A DNA stretch of 64,000 nucleotides from Nymphaea colorata (Eukaryota > Streptophyta > Magnoliopsida > Nymphaeales > Nymphaeaceae), in NCBI RefSeq assembly GCF_008831285.2, contig NC_045140.1, positions 1,157,528 to 1,221,527 of the forward strand, read 5' to 3'. Position numbers and translations under genes: made by a program. Under the pieces are notes generated by a model. That model was not told the origin of the DNA and ran no database searches. It saw nothing but the letters and a program-made list of their open reading frames with translations. Positions within the stretch are counted from its first letter, which is position 1. Every line of letters starts with the position of its first letter. This document shows positions 25,101 to 38,000 of the stretch, piece by piece.

Positions 25101-28100
25101 AAAGTAGGAAAAAAGAAGGGTTGGGGTGGGGGTTTGGTGCCGGTTGTAGGGAATGAGAGAGGAAGATGTTACTTACACATGGAGCGTTGGAGGTGTAAGG
25201 AAGCTCACTGGAAGGGAGGTTGCAATTTGGGAGATGGCCATTGGATGAGGATGCTGCAGATATTTGCCAGAAAATCAGAGACGGTTGGCAGCATTGAAGA
25301 AGTGGAACAGACTGCAGGGGATAGGGGTTCGATCAAAAAACCCTTTTGAATTGAAACCTAACTCCTGACACATTCAATTTTTTTAATAGGACACTTTTGT
25401 GCTCGATGTGACCTGATTGCGCCCAACTCACTGTGGATGCAAGTGAGGAGCATGACAATGAAACACGAAGTTGGTCTGGTGTGGCTGACTGCACTAAACG
25501 CACGTTGACCGCGTCCACTTCTACGATAGAGCTGCATTCACACCCACATCCACTAACCACATCAGACGCACGTTGACTCTGTCCAATGCATTGTTCGAGC
25601 TGCATGTGCACTTGCACCTATGCCGACATTGTGTCAACATGAGTGTGGCTGCTATTTTAAGAGTCTCTGTGACATAGCTAGAAATTTTAAGCCTTCCAAA
25701 ATTGTTGTCAAAATTTCCAAACGATGGAAAACCATTCAAGGTTTTTGAGGATGTTTTGTTAATTTAATATGACAAAGCAAGAGCACCTTTGGCCAAAAGT
25801 TCTTTGGGTCTTCTCTTGAAATAAGTAAAGTTCTTGTGCTGTCTATTTATATGTTTATGTTTTCTTTCTGCAAGCCCATTTTATTAGGGGAATACTGAAC
25901 ATGTTCGGTGTTGTAATGTTTCATTATGTTTTAAATTCATTCGAAAGATATTCCTCAAGTCAGTTCTTAAAATCCCAATGGTGGACCTAATTGTATTTTA
26001 ATGATATTGTGAAGTATTTTAAAGGTAAAAAAAAAATTCAAATTTTAGTTTGAGAAAATAAATCCAAAAGTGAAATCAGCAATGAATATCACATGATAAG
26101 AATTAGATACTATGAGAGGAAAACTGAAAATTGGAATGAGCAAGTTCGAAAGGCTTTCTGATGCAAAAGTTTCCATTAGACAAAGTAAAATTGGAATGAG
26201 CAAGTTCGAAAGGCTTTCTGATGCAAAAGTTTCCATTAGACAAAGTAAATTTTTCATTTTCTCCATCATGCAATGACGACATACAAAATTGTCTTTACAA
26301 TGTTCTTTCAAGAAAAGGATATAAGAAAATTTCCAAATGTTAAGAGTAACCAAATCTTTGATGTCAAAGATGCAAATAATTTCTTTTGGCAGCATTTGAA
26401 AAAGTCATTGATAGGTCTAAAAGATCCATGAAGTAATGATGTCTCTTAGAGCCTTCTCCACTTAGGTTCCTGGATTGATGATTCTGTATAACACAATTCA
26501 TGGATGAGAAACTGATATTTCATTCCATGGTTGGCTATTAGAGAAGCTAATCAAAGATATAAGTTTAATTTCGGAATATACCTAATATGTGAATCTTAAA
26601 AAGAGTTTAAGTATTTAGAGTACTTTACAAAGTTTCTAATGTTTTAACTTTATGGGGTGCTCATTAAAACCAATAGCGAGTTCAGACAAATGATTGATTG
26701 AAGCATTTGGTGAAAATTTCTCCATTTGCGGTGTAAGAAACAATCTTCTCAAATCCAAAAGCCAAAGTATACATTTCTGAAGGAGTCAAAGTAGAATAAC
26801 AACTCAAAATGGATGGGTTGCTTTCAGTGAGTGGCTGAAGAGCCTCCATAAGTTGAGCCAAGGACTTTGATCCAATTATAGTTGATTTGATCCTTCATGA
26901 GTTGATTTTGCCACAACTTTCTTGAGTTTGAAGTTTCTTTTATCTTAAGCCCTGAACACCTTGGCTTGATATGACCTGCTTCTCCACATACGTAACAAAT
27001 TATTTTTTTGGATAAATCATAATTTTGCATAAAGTGAGGGAGGCTATGAGCTTTATAATTCGGTCTAGGTTTTGTAGCTATAGCAATACTATCAAATTTT
27101 GGCTGTTGTGTTGGATCTCTTTTCTTCCATAATTAGTTTAGCAGTAGCTTCTTAGATGGTAGGGGCATGTGTTACTTCAGCAAATTCAGGCTTAGGTCAA
27201 TAACATATTTATCAAACTTTTCTTCTTTCAATTGTTAATGATGAAGGACCATATATCTGGATCGTGCCACTTGGGTTTGTAAAGAGCAATCCCACCCAAA
27301 GTTAAGAGCTCCGAGACAATCTCTTACTGATGTATCTTCTTGTTGCATGTTCATAATACATTCTTGAAGATTAACACTTTCACATTTGTCATGTTGTGAA
27401 CCTCTTTGAGATAAATCCATGCGTAAGTACCAATTTAAATTTGCCAAAAATACACTAATATTTATTCCAACTCCATTAAAAAAATTGGCACAACTTTATG
27501 GTGGTCCATGTCCAAGTATTCCATTTATTCTCATGATTGATTATGGATTTATCCTGTCATTACCATCAAATGGGTTGCTTTTCCATCAACTTCTTTGGTA
27601 GCACAAGCTTGGGCTCATTTTGTCTCCAACGACCTTTTCTACCACTGGGATGTTCCATGTGAGAGGCCAATGTAACATAATTGTCAGTAGTAAGTTTAGG
27701 AAAACATGGTACCAATCTTTTGATCTCCCATGATGAAACAATCAACAAACTTGTACTAATATTTAGATAGAGCCTTTGGGACCAAAGAAGACACCCCTTT
27801 AAGCATGGAGAAGAACTTCCTTTGATGAACATGCTGCCTTTTGGGCAGCCACAACTTGTCATGCAAAGCACAATCTTTGCTCTGATACGATGTAATGAGA
27901 TGGAACAAGAAGGCACATGACAAGATTCACAAGGAACCAAACACACAACAATAGGTGTTCACTTTTCACAACCTTGAAAAGAAACTCTTAACGCTCTCAA
28001 AAAATAATCTTAGAGAACACACACAAGCAAATCTGAATACTCATCCACTAAATCACTATTACGAATGGTATTGAAAGCCATATTCTAAGGGAGGGGTCCG

Positions 28101-28608
28101 CTCCCTATATATACAACAAAAGAAGGGGAGGAGGTAGCTGTTCAGTAAGCTCCAACATCTAAAAAATTGCCATTGGAGCTAGGCTGCTATCCGGTGGCTA
28201 GCTCAGAGTCAACCATTAATTAGCTGAACAGAAATACAAAAAGAAGAAAAATAAAGATCAGGAAAACAGAAAAGAAAATACAAAGAGGCTTGGGCAATAT
28301 GTATTTATACATATATGTTCAGCATGTAAGGAATATTTTGTGATACACATACACAAGTAACGTACATATACAATTACATAGAAAAATTGGTGCCAGCCCT
28401 TAGGTGCTAGACTCACAAAGAACCATCTTAGTCTTCTATTTTTTCCTTGTTGACAGTTACAAGAAAAGGAAGAAGAAAAAGTTATGAACTAACACTAGAT
28501 CACGGAAATACCTCGTCTCTTTTGTCTCAACCTTCAATCTTGAAAAATCAATGGTTCAGATGATTATTTGCCAGTCTAACATATAAGGGACTGGAACCTA
28601 CCAATTTG

Positions 28609-28646
<38 letters not shown>

Positions 28647-29899
28647 GAAGGAAGGAAGGTAAAACGTATTTTAACAGTGGACTATTGATCATTTTTTATC
28701 AGTCAAAGGTGTCAGTCTTGGCTATAATTAAATGGGACAAATCATTGAGATGTTAGAGCCTCTTAATAAATCTTGGTACTTTTAAACCTTACCGAGAAAG
28801 AGAGGAGCCTATACCTTAGGGCAATAGGGAAAACACTTTATTTTTTTAAACTGCAAAAGCCCAGACTTTTAAAACTTATAATTTTCATGATGCTATCACA
28901 TTGTTAACTTGTTCAGACATTAAAATCTCCAATAATTGTCACTACCTTTAAAGTCCTCCAATATCGCATATCAGTGGCTTGGTATATTTAAAAATATCAC
29001 TCTGCTTCAGATGCCATAGAAAATGTGATGATTTTATAGATTTGGCTTTGCTGCTTTAACATTTAACTTTGTGATAATTAAGCTTCTGTTTATTTTCTGT
29101 TAAAACAATTCTTATAGTGTATTGAAAATGATTGCTGTTCAAAATTCAGAGCCAAGGTCATTGCTTGGCAGATTTATGTGGGGCATTACACTGTGACATG
29201 ATGAGCAACTCCAAGCTTCAGAAGACTAAATGTAATCCTGCTGCTGCTGCAAAAAACCGCCATCTTTGTGAGGTTTTTAGCTACACTTTTGTATTTCTGG
29301 AACCAGTATGACTATGCGCTTAGCATTTTTTCCTTATTGCAGAGTCTAGCAAATGATTGTTTTCCTATAAGTGGGGGTCGCTCAGCCAGTCGGCTTCATG
29401 GTATTTTAGTTACCTGCCACTATTAGTTTTGAATCGCCACTTCACTTTGGACTAAAAAACCAACTACCTACAGAATTTTTTCTGCGGCAATTCTGTGATG
29501 CTCATGCATGCAATGGGATGCACAAACCTTTCTCTAGAGGAAGCCGGGTAATAGCTTCCTGATAATTTCATATGTTTCTTTTGTAACTGATGTTTGATGG
29601 AAGCATTGTATTTGAAGTTTGATTTATTAGCTGTGGAAGGTTGAATGGCCGTCTTTTTTGCATTTGCAGAAGCAAACGAGTGTTTTCTATTTGGCCATAT
29701 GCATATTGATTTTGATACTGCTACCACTGTTCTACGTCATCGTGTATCTGTACCAAAGGTACTAACTTTATTGCAGTATCTATTAATGTACATATGTCTT
29801 CATCTGTTAATCTGCTCATTATATGGCAGAGAGATGCGGACACGTGTCCAAGATTTAAAGCGTGTATCTCAAATAGGCCGGAAGACTAAACCCTCTTAA
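22159..29899 (+). CDS. Membrane-anchored single C2H2 zinc-finger protein, plant family of unknown function
   Basis: Nine exons join in frame into 274 codons plus stop: 22159-22251, 22849-22871, 22983-23067, 23175-23384, 29150-29272, 29343-29400, 29474-29547, 29670-29758 and 29830-29899. The N-terminus (MFRRSIIFFLFLLLHKSVG) looks like a signal peptide, which is why this ATG was preferred over the in-frame one at 22090. One finger, C-x2-C-x12-H-x4-H, lies at residues 110-131 (CGFCKKRFLTEAYLDQH...H). A Cys-rich part follows (CLADLCGALHCD, then RQFCDAHACNG), next a hydrophobic segment (about 227-249, FYLAICILILILLPLFYVI) and a basic tail ending RKTKPS. I recall similar uncharacterised plant proteins but cannot name a function. 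If the signal peptide is real, the finger faces the lumen, which argues against DNA binding. Intron 4 is 5.8 kb and holds a copia remnant. Confidence 0.82.
26127..26246. repeat. 60-bp tandem duplication, two copies
   Basis: Units 26127-26186 and 26187-26246 are identical by eye. They lie inside the copia remnant, so the duplication happened after the element inserted or during its decay. Confidence 0.9.
27879..27890 (-). other. Primer binding site of the copia remnant
   Basis: The minus strand reads TCGTATCAGAGC, one base off the initiator-Met-tRNA complement TGGTATCAGAGC used by plant copia elements. It directly abuts the LTR-like sequence starting tgtaatgaga at 27891. Confidence 0.7.
27891..28375 (-). 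repeat. Probable 5' LTR of the copia remnant (right end uncertain)
   Basis: The sequence begins TGTAATG next to the primer binding site, so on the minus strand it ends ...CATTACA. A TATA-like run (ctatatataca) occurs at about 28109-28120. No second copy was found to the left, so the outer border is a guess. Confidence 0.4.
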
Positions 29900-30074
29900 T
29901 TGGTAATCTCTCTCTCTCCCTCCCGCCCCACTTCTTCCCTCCTCCCTCTCCCTCTCCACCACCTCCCCCCCCCTTTCTCCTTCTCCTCACCACCACACAT
30001 GCACACACACACAAACACTTGTGAAGACGCGTTTTTATACAATACATGGTACCTTCATTCTCCATTTGTTTGCA

Positions 30075-30106
30075 ATCTCAGTGTGTGGTAATCTCAGTGT
30101 GTGGTA
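30075..30106. repeat. 16-bp tandem duplication
   Basis: atctcagtgtgtggta is repeated twice without a gap. Confidence 0.85.
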
Positions 30107-32295
30107 CTCTTTTGAGGAGCTTGTGACGTTTGGTTTGTAACTGTGCACGTGTAATGTGTTTGGACAGTGTTGAGAGGGTTTGTTGATGGTGGACTTTCAT
30201 ATTACAAGCTGAACCAGACCAACTCATTCCACTTGTGCTGCTGCCACATTGAAGGATCTCGTAATTGATGTGAATGCTGATTTTGTTGGTGGCTTATCTG
30301 CTTAGTGTAGCATCACATGTAGACGCCAATGTGGGCATTGGTTCAGTTTAACAGCGTTAATGAATAGAAAATTATTCTTTTAGGCTTCTTGCTGTAAATT
30401 TGTGTTTTTCCAACTGCCTTTGCTGTTTCCAATTTTGTAATGGCATCCATGTTCGTTACATCAATTGTGTCATCATCCTCATCGTGTCATCGGAACCATC
30501 TTTTATCATTTCCTTTCAGGTTCGTGCTTCATCATCCACAACAGTATCTTCCTCCTTATCATAATGATTCTCGGTATATGATCCACAGCCACCAGCATAT
30601 CCCTGTCTATGATCATCATCATCCCCTGCTCGGTCATTGATGGTGTTGATTATGATTATGAACACGTCCTTGGTGTGGCTGACTGGTTACTTATAGATTG
30701 TTTTCTTACATCTTCAATACTGTCACTTGATCCTTGAAAATATGTGCGATACCATTTGCACCTAGTCGATTGGGTTTTTCAGCAATCATTCCTGCAGAAG
30801 CGTTTGTCATTTTTCAATGCCATGATTCCCGACTTGAATGGCTTCTTTTCTTCTGAAAAGAAAAAGTCCTCTTTTGGTGAGGGATTTAAAAGCGTATTTG
30901 CTTTGTGCTTGGATGATTTATCAAGTGATTATTACAAAAAATCATGTGTAGATCGAATCTGTATAACCAAACTTTTTAAGAGAAATGGAACCGATAACTA
31001 ACGTTTCCTACTGTTCTTTGCATATTTGTGTTTTATATGGTTGGATTACTTATTCGCTATCAGTAAGATCCTTTGTTGTCATTGTGGTATGGTTGGTACC
31101 TGCTCATGTGACCAACCATCATAGCCACTATTGTTCTGGTTCTTCACCAGACTGTCTACATCATCCTTAACATCGTATCTAGCAAGAGAGAGAGAGAGAG
31201 AGAGAGCATAACGAAGAGAATGGTAGTCTCTTGCACGAAAGGTAGAGATGATATCTGGTTTCTTCGTTGGAAGCGTTGTCTCTTTGTGCCATTGGCGCCG
31301 AGACGAAAAAGAGTTGCATTCGAATTCGAATTTACGTACATTCATTTGGAAAGCGATTTGAGGTAAGTTCCAAATATTTATATCATTTGTTTATCGTTCC
31401 ATATTTGATGGCAGAGATAGTGTTAGCTCAAGATGTGTGGTCATGCCATGTGGGACCAAAACTCTGTCTCCTGTAAGTCTATCGGCTATCGCGAGTGAGC
31501 TTTTTCCTTCTTTTTTCCCCATTCATTTTTGTCTTGTGCACTTTCACATTCATTGTGTGTTTTGGACCTTGGGTTTGTATTTTTGTGAAGGTGTTTGTAT
31601 TTGGTTAAAATTTTTATTGGATTCTAATTTGTACTGGTCGCTGTTTTAGAATTTTTATAATCCAAGTCTAGAATTCATTGGTCCAAAGTTGGTTTGAGAT
31701 CTAAATCTGGTTTGATGACCTAGATCTGATTACAGTCTAGATCCATCCTTGAACCAAATCTACTTTGCTTGTTCAGGTGTATTCTGGATTTAGACTTATT
31801 TATCAGAATCTACATGGGATCCAGAAACATCCATGATGATTCAAATCTTCTTGTGATTCAGATTCATTTGAGACTTCAATCCATAATGGGATCCAGGCCC
31901 ATTTAGTTAGGTCTAAATGAGAAAACTGCATCCATTTGGTAATTTAAAATTGTTATTTTGGATTCAAACTTCCATGAGGTAGTTAGATGAAAAGTAGGTT
32001 TTGAAACCAAATTTATTTAATGAATGCGATTATGATTATGTGATTAAATGTTTATACTTCATCTTTTGGTTAAAATTTTGAAGAGAATTGATGATTCATG
32101 ACAACAGTACTGGTTTGGATGATATTTCAAGTGACAACGTTATAGGGATATTCTATCATATAGTTTGTATGGATGAGACTTCTGACCACAAGACATGTAT
32201 ACCATCATGGAATTTCACCAATTGGAAACAGCACATTTTGATTATTTAACAAAATTAAAAGATGAATTAGTAAAAATATCACAACCAAGCTAATT

Positions 32296-32500
32296 AGGAT
32301 ATGCCTCAAGGGGAGTAGAGCAACTGAGAAGGGCGGTTCACATTCAAGAGGTTTGAGGTTCAAATCCAGTAGTGGCTATTGTGTTTTGATGTGTTATTCA
32401 TTTGCGCTGCAAATGCAAATGATGGTAAGTGTGACACTGGAATTGAAAGATGTACTGTAGGCCCACTCAAACCCCTAAATGATGGATAAATGATGCACCC
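32296..32500 (+). mobile_element. Candidate tRNA-derived SINE
   Basis: A box A-like gagtagagcaactgag (32313-32328) is followed about 27 bases later by a good box B, gaggttcaaatcc (32355-32367), the internal RNA polymerase III promoter arrangement. The part around them does not fold convincingly as an intact tRNA. The 3' border, tail and target duplication are not clear. Confidence 0.35.
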
Positions 32501-33001
32501 AGTTCCGTTTCCGTTTTCTACTTCTTAATGGTAGTTCCTAGCTCTTAGTTTGGTACAGGAAATAGAGACAAAGATCTAATAGTTAGGAAACTTCATAACT
32601 ATACTGACCTCCTAAGCTTTCCTTCACGCCCCCTATACATAAATGCACCAAATTAGGCCAAACATCTCCATCAAAGTGTACCATGGGACTGACCTGAACA
32701 GTGAAAGAGAAACCAATGCTCCCAGCCATTGTTTTATTTATGAGGACAGGTGACTGAATAAGGCAGGCAACAACCTACTTATTTGGCGATTGTTGGACCG
32801 CAACTAGATTCTTTCATCTGCCAAAGAACATGTTTCATGGATCTAATGCCTTTTATTTCAGTTTTTTTTTCTTCCAACTATTTAATGCAATTACAGAAAT
32901 TGTTGAATAAAATGCATTATTGGAGCTTGTATTGGACATTGTTTATCATCAAAATGAATGGCAGAGCCTCCAGATCGCTTGTTAATTAATTTGCCAAATT
33001 G

Positions 33002-33033
<32 letters not shown>

Positions 33034-34561
33034 AAAAAAAGTGTTCAACATAAAACCCTCAAAGTTATACTTTTTATGCCTCCAAAGTTCTGATTAGCTT
33101 TGGAAAGTAGATTGACTTATGGTACACCCTTCAACTTGATGGTTGTGCTTATTAACTTTTGAAACGGAAGAAAATAATGCGCCAGAATATGACAATGACT
33201 ACATGATTTGAATGTCGAACTCTTTGGGTGTGAACTGTCATGTTGCCCGATTACTTTAAAATTAATTTATTGTTGTTAATATTTTCTAAAAGATTTTCAA
33301 TACGAGAGAAAACTAACATTTACAACGTTGTCAGAAAAAAGGGTCTCTTTAGAAGGTTTTGGGTAGGGAGAACATTGTGTCATTCAAACACTTATTCCTA
33401 GGACTCGTGCTTTAGGAACGCATTGCCCTTATTTCAAAAAGTACAGGATGGTTTTTTTTCTAGCATTTGATTGTTGAAGCGAAAATAAATATCCACGATT
33501 AGAGGATGTTCTTTGCAACAACAAACATGATATTTTGAGGTCAGGTATTTTAAAAATGTATGTTACAAAAACATAATATGATTTTTATCAAATTTCTTCT
33601 TAAAAACGAAGTTTGATTTTTTTTTTTTTTTTACCAGGAACGTCGAAATCTTAATTTTAAAATTTGAAATGCATTTGAACAATTATAATGTGTATGCAAG
33701 ATTAGTTTACCCTAATAAACTTTGTTCCAAAGGAAGCCATTATAAGGGAACACAATTTAAATCCAACCGCCCACAAACGGAACAAGCCGTACACTGGGCC
33801 AGCTACCTATCGAGCCAACCTCCAAACCGGGTCGGAGTGGAGATGAAAAGTCCGACCCGTTAGGCGAAAAAAATTCAAAGATGTACGAAGCACCCGGATG
33901 AATGAGTATATAACTGAAAGCGGGACTATATTCCAAATATTTTTTTTTGACCCCATAAGTTTAGAAATTGTTTCGCAAAAAACCACCCATTTCGTATTAA
34001 CGATGGGTAAAGATACGTGAAAGTTATACAAAGGTCCCATTTCTTTAGTTCTACAATATAACAATGGCGATGGCTTACACGATGCCCATGTTCTACCATT
34101 TCAGGAGAGAGTCTTTTTGTTTTTTTTGAAAAAAAAATCGGTTTTAAAGTTCATGCTTGCAAAAAATAAATAATTTTTTCTCCATAGAAAATAATTTGGT
34201 CATTTTCGATTTTGACAACTCATTCTAGTTAGGAGCTTTGAATATAACTTGATGCTGAATAAGCAAAGAGGATTATAACCTATCGTTAGGAAAAGAGTTC
34301 GAATACTCTTCTAATTCCCTTGCCTTTGGTGTCTTAGCTTATGTTGGCATCAGTAGCGACAACCATTTATAGATATAGAGACATAGTTTCAATGAAAATC
34401 AACAACCATTTCTTTTGTTTTCGATCGCCTGGAAGGGACATGAAAAAACTTCTTGTTGTTCCTTCAACAAATTTCTAATCTTTAATAAACCTCTTAGTAG
34501 CATTTGAAACCAGATGAAGTTCTGAACATTTGTCTTGAAAAAAGAACTTTAAGGCTAACCT

Positions 34562-34645
34562 AACCTACTCCATTGCAAATGCAATAGAAAAAACATTCAA
34601 ATAAACCTACTCCATTGCAAATGCAATAGAAAAAACATTCAAATA
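34562..34645. repeat. 42-bp tandem duplication
   Basis: Two consecutive units (about 34562-34603 and 34604-34645) are identical by eye. Confidence 0.88.
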
Positions 34646-34936
34646 AGATTTGAAATCAGGACAATAAAAATTTGAGAAAACCTTCAAATAAGATTTGGTA
34701 GATTAGCAACTTTATCAAATACTCTACTTAAGGAAGGCCGAGGGAGAAAAGGTGGAGCATTTGAAAAAAAACAAATATTACGGGATATAGCATGAATTTT
34801 CAAAAGGCGTTTTTGTCATATGCCTTTTTTGTTGGCATGTTTTTGCAATTCTTTCTTCAACGAAAAAGAATACCTCCGACCCGTCGGGACAAATTTCAAA
34901 CGACGGTCGGAGCAGTGGAAAAACGAGATCTCAGAA

Positions 34937-34939
<3 letters not shown>

Positions 34940-34967
<28 letters not shown>
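34940..34967 (+). repeat. CT microsatellite in the AUG6 leader
   Basis: An uninterrupted (CT)n lies about 80-110 bp before the AUG6 start codon. Pyrimidine-rich tracts are common in plant 5' leaders and core promoters. Confidence 0.8.
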
Positions 34968-35048
34968 CCACAGATCCGAAGAAGAAAGGAGGAGGAAGAA
35001 AAGTTGGAGGGAATTGGAGGCTTTCGAGGGATTTTGGAGGAGACATTG

Positions 35049-38000
35049 ATGACGATGGATAGGGAGAAGGAGAGGGAGGTCGAATTGGAGAGCGCCATGT
35101 ACACCAATTGCCTGTTGCTGGGGCTGGACCCTTCCGTACTGGGAATGAGCAATGGCATGCCGAAGACGGGACTCTTCCGCCATTCCAACCCAAGGATGGG
35201 CGAGACCCTCCTCCATTTCATTCTCTCCGCCCTCCGCGGCCCTGCCCAGGCGGCCAAGGTGAGAATCCTTCGCATGTTCTCCACGAATTTCTTATCTATC
35301 GTCTTAATTTGAATGACGGTTGTCTTGTTCCTTTTCTTTCTAGGATTTTGACAAGGTCTGGCCGATCTTCGACGCGACTCAGTCGAGGGATTTTCGGAAG
35401 GTGAGCGAGCCATTTCTCGGCTTGGATTTTGTGCTTAGTTCATTTACAGTTTTCTTTTTCCTTTTGGGGTGTTTGATGGTTCTGGGAGATTCGAGTAACG
35501 TGGTTCACTCCTTTCTTTTCTTAGTTTCAAATTTGTCCTTGTTGCTTGATTATTGGTGACATGGTGGATTTTAGCATTGTTGAGTAATCAGCGGGAATTA
35601 ATGCTTCTTAGCTGCTGTTTTGGAGCAAACGTTTAAATTGCAATCTTTGTATTTTTTCTTGTTCTTTCGAAATTCCTAAGCTCTCATACAGTTTGCGGCA
35701 GTGGAAAGAGTAGATTCCACATCGGAGTTGGGGGATTTTCAGGGAGAGAGATTGCTTTACGGATCCATTTAAGTTCAAATTAAACATTTTAGCTTTTCCT
35801 GTACTTTTAGGATATATGTGATTCCCATACCAACTTAGTGAAAATTTGTAGTTTATGTTTTAATTTATAGTGTTGTTGAATTTTACTAATGTTTATAAAC
35901 TCCTGTGGTCGGATACCATTACTCATTCGTCCAAGTCTCTTTCTTTGTTTTTTGGATTATTGATTTAAATTTTTGGTTACCGTTATTCTCCAGCTCATTA
36001 TTATGTTTTGAATCCTGAATTGGAGCTTGTGATTCCAAGAATCCAGAAAGACGGACTATAATTTTTTTGTTTTTCAATGCTGTTGGCCATCAAACATCAT
36101 TCCATTTTTATGGATACTCTTTAACAAGTTGCATCTCTCTGTTCTTTCTCGTTTATATTTTCCACTGGAAGATAGTAACTTCTAACAAAAATTTTAGTTT
36201 CCTTTGAGTTTCCTAGCTTGCTATGCTCCTCGTTGGCAAGACCGCCACTAAGTGTTGAGAATGGCATCTTCACAGCTGCACTGGCTCTGTTGTTTGGTTC
36301 ACATAGTCTCGTTAGCTTGTAGCTCTGTTTAGCTTCACACTGCCCACTGTCTGTGAAATTCTCAATTTTTTTCTTTGACACTTGATATTCTTTTGGGTGC
36401 TCAGATTGTACAGGGAATCATAAACGAGCTTGAATCTCAAGGAGCACTTCCGAGAAGCAATTCACGTGTTTCATCACTTGCTACTTGTTGTGGACAAAGG
36501 TATTTTTCATTCCCTTTTGCCTTTCAGTATAACACTGAAGAAAGAAAATAACCATTATTGGAGTTACAAAGATGAAAGGGAAGGCAGGGACAGATCTTGA
36601 ATTGGTACTTTTTTCGTATAACTCTTTTTTATGGAAAATTGACCTGCACTGATTTTCTTTAAAAGTTTCCTTGGTGCATGATTTCTTGGACGGTTGTGGA
36701 CTTGCAATCACGGGTGATTTAAACTGCTATTGTTTGTACACTTAGCGTGGTGGAATAGGGATGCTATGTCCACATGTTCTGTTATTTGGTTATATTCTTT
36801 TCATTGTAAATTGCTGATAGTATGTCAACAAGAAACCTTCTGCCATGAACTAATTTTACTATTGTATGACTCATGGTCACATAAAGTAGCAGCTGGGCTT
36901 GCATTATTGTGGAAATTATGGAATGAGTTGACTCAGCTGCCCTTTGTCTTACATATCTCAAATTTGAGTGCATGTGCAATAACAGAATAATCTAGATGTC
37001 ATAAATGTAAGACTGGGAGAAAGATGATTTGATTGACTCATTAATGTCTTTAGACTCCCATACACTCAACCGGCCTTGAGAATGATTCATCCCTTTTTTA
37101 GATTTTACTTGTTATGACAAAGGGATCCACCCGTTTCTCATTTTTTTAGATTCTTGGAAATTATAAGAACCTCCTCCAAGTGCCATTCCTTTTACACTAA
37201 AAAAAATCTATCTCCACAGTCCACACTGATTGGCTTTGTGGCATTGTCACAAATTTTGTTTTCGGGTATAAAACAGCGATGCTTTTCTCAGGTACAATAC
37301 AACAAAGTTGAAAATCTCATGAAAATCTCGGCAAGTTTTAAAAAAGTTAAAAAACTAAAAAGAAAATGTGAAAATAAAAATATGGTAATTAAAAAATGGA
37401 AAAGTGAAAAATCATGAAAAAACAAAGAAATGAAAAAACATGAATAAAAACCCAGAAAAATGTGAATAATACACGTTTTTCTCATTTTTTTGTTTGGGAT
37501 TTTTTTTAAGTGTTTTTTCCCTTTTTTTTGGCTGACTTGTTTTTAACCTTTTTTTTTTAATAGAACATGTTTTTTGTGGCAATGCTTTGTGGCAAGGGCA
37601 CACACCAAGTACATGCCAATTAAAATATGTCAACATAATTGTATGAAAATTTTGGAATTTGAATATTGTCACATACCCAACACTATAGACATTCGTGATG
37701 GTCTATGTGCTAACAACAAATACTTGATTCTTTCTTTCTTTATACAAACATATGAGAATATTTGTTAAACTTCTAGCTCTAGGTTGTTGACTTTAACCTT
37801 TCGCAAAAACCTGTGTATGCATGTAACAAGCAATCTAGCTGTTGATTCTTAATCTTATATAACCAATCAAATAGATCACGTCCCTGTGGTTCTCTTTGAA
37901 AATGGTGGACAAAATTACTGTAAATCTTGATGGACATAATTTACTGATGTTCATGTTACATGCATTTATTCTGCTTTTTTATCTGTGGTAACCTCATCTT

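Larger units (their letters stand above)
24360..27890 (-). mobile_element. Decayed Ty1/copia remnant (gag to integrase), antisense in intron 4
   Basis: Reading leftwards on the minus strand the order is that of a copia element: a primer-binding-like site (27879-27890), gag-like fragments (27566-27235), a CCHC zinc knuckle CYVCGEAGHIKPRC (about 26990-26940), an integrase remnant with NGLAERKHK across broken frames (about 25890-25860), and the integrase C-terminal block FLGYLETQKGYKCYDLE (about 24610-24550). Many stops and frame breaks are present. Reverse transcriptase, RNase H and a left LTR are not seen. A stretch at 24690-25750 does not fit the copia order and may be a later insertion. Confidence 0.75.
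29900..34939. other. Gene-poor spacer between the zinc-finger gene and AUG6
   Basis: No gene is supported. It begins with a CT/CCT-rich tract (29906-29990) that is probably 3' untranslated sequence. Then come a 16-bp duplication (30075-30106), an (AG)n run at about 31184-31206, a degenerate stretch rich in 'ggatcc/atccaga' words (31650-31910), a tRNA-like head (32296-32370), (TA)n at 33003-33022, T-runs near 33618, and a 42-bp duplication (34562-34645). Confidence 0.45.
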
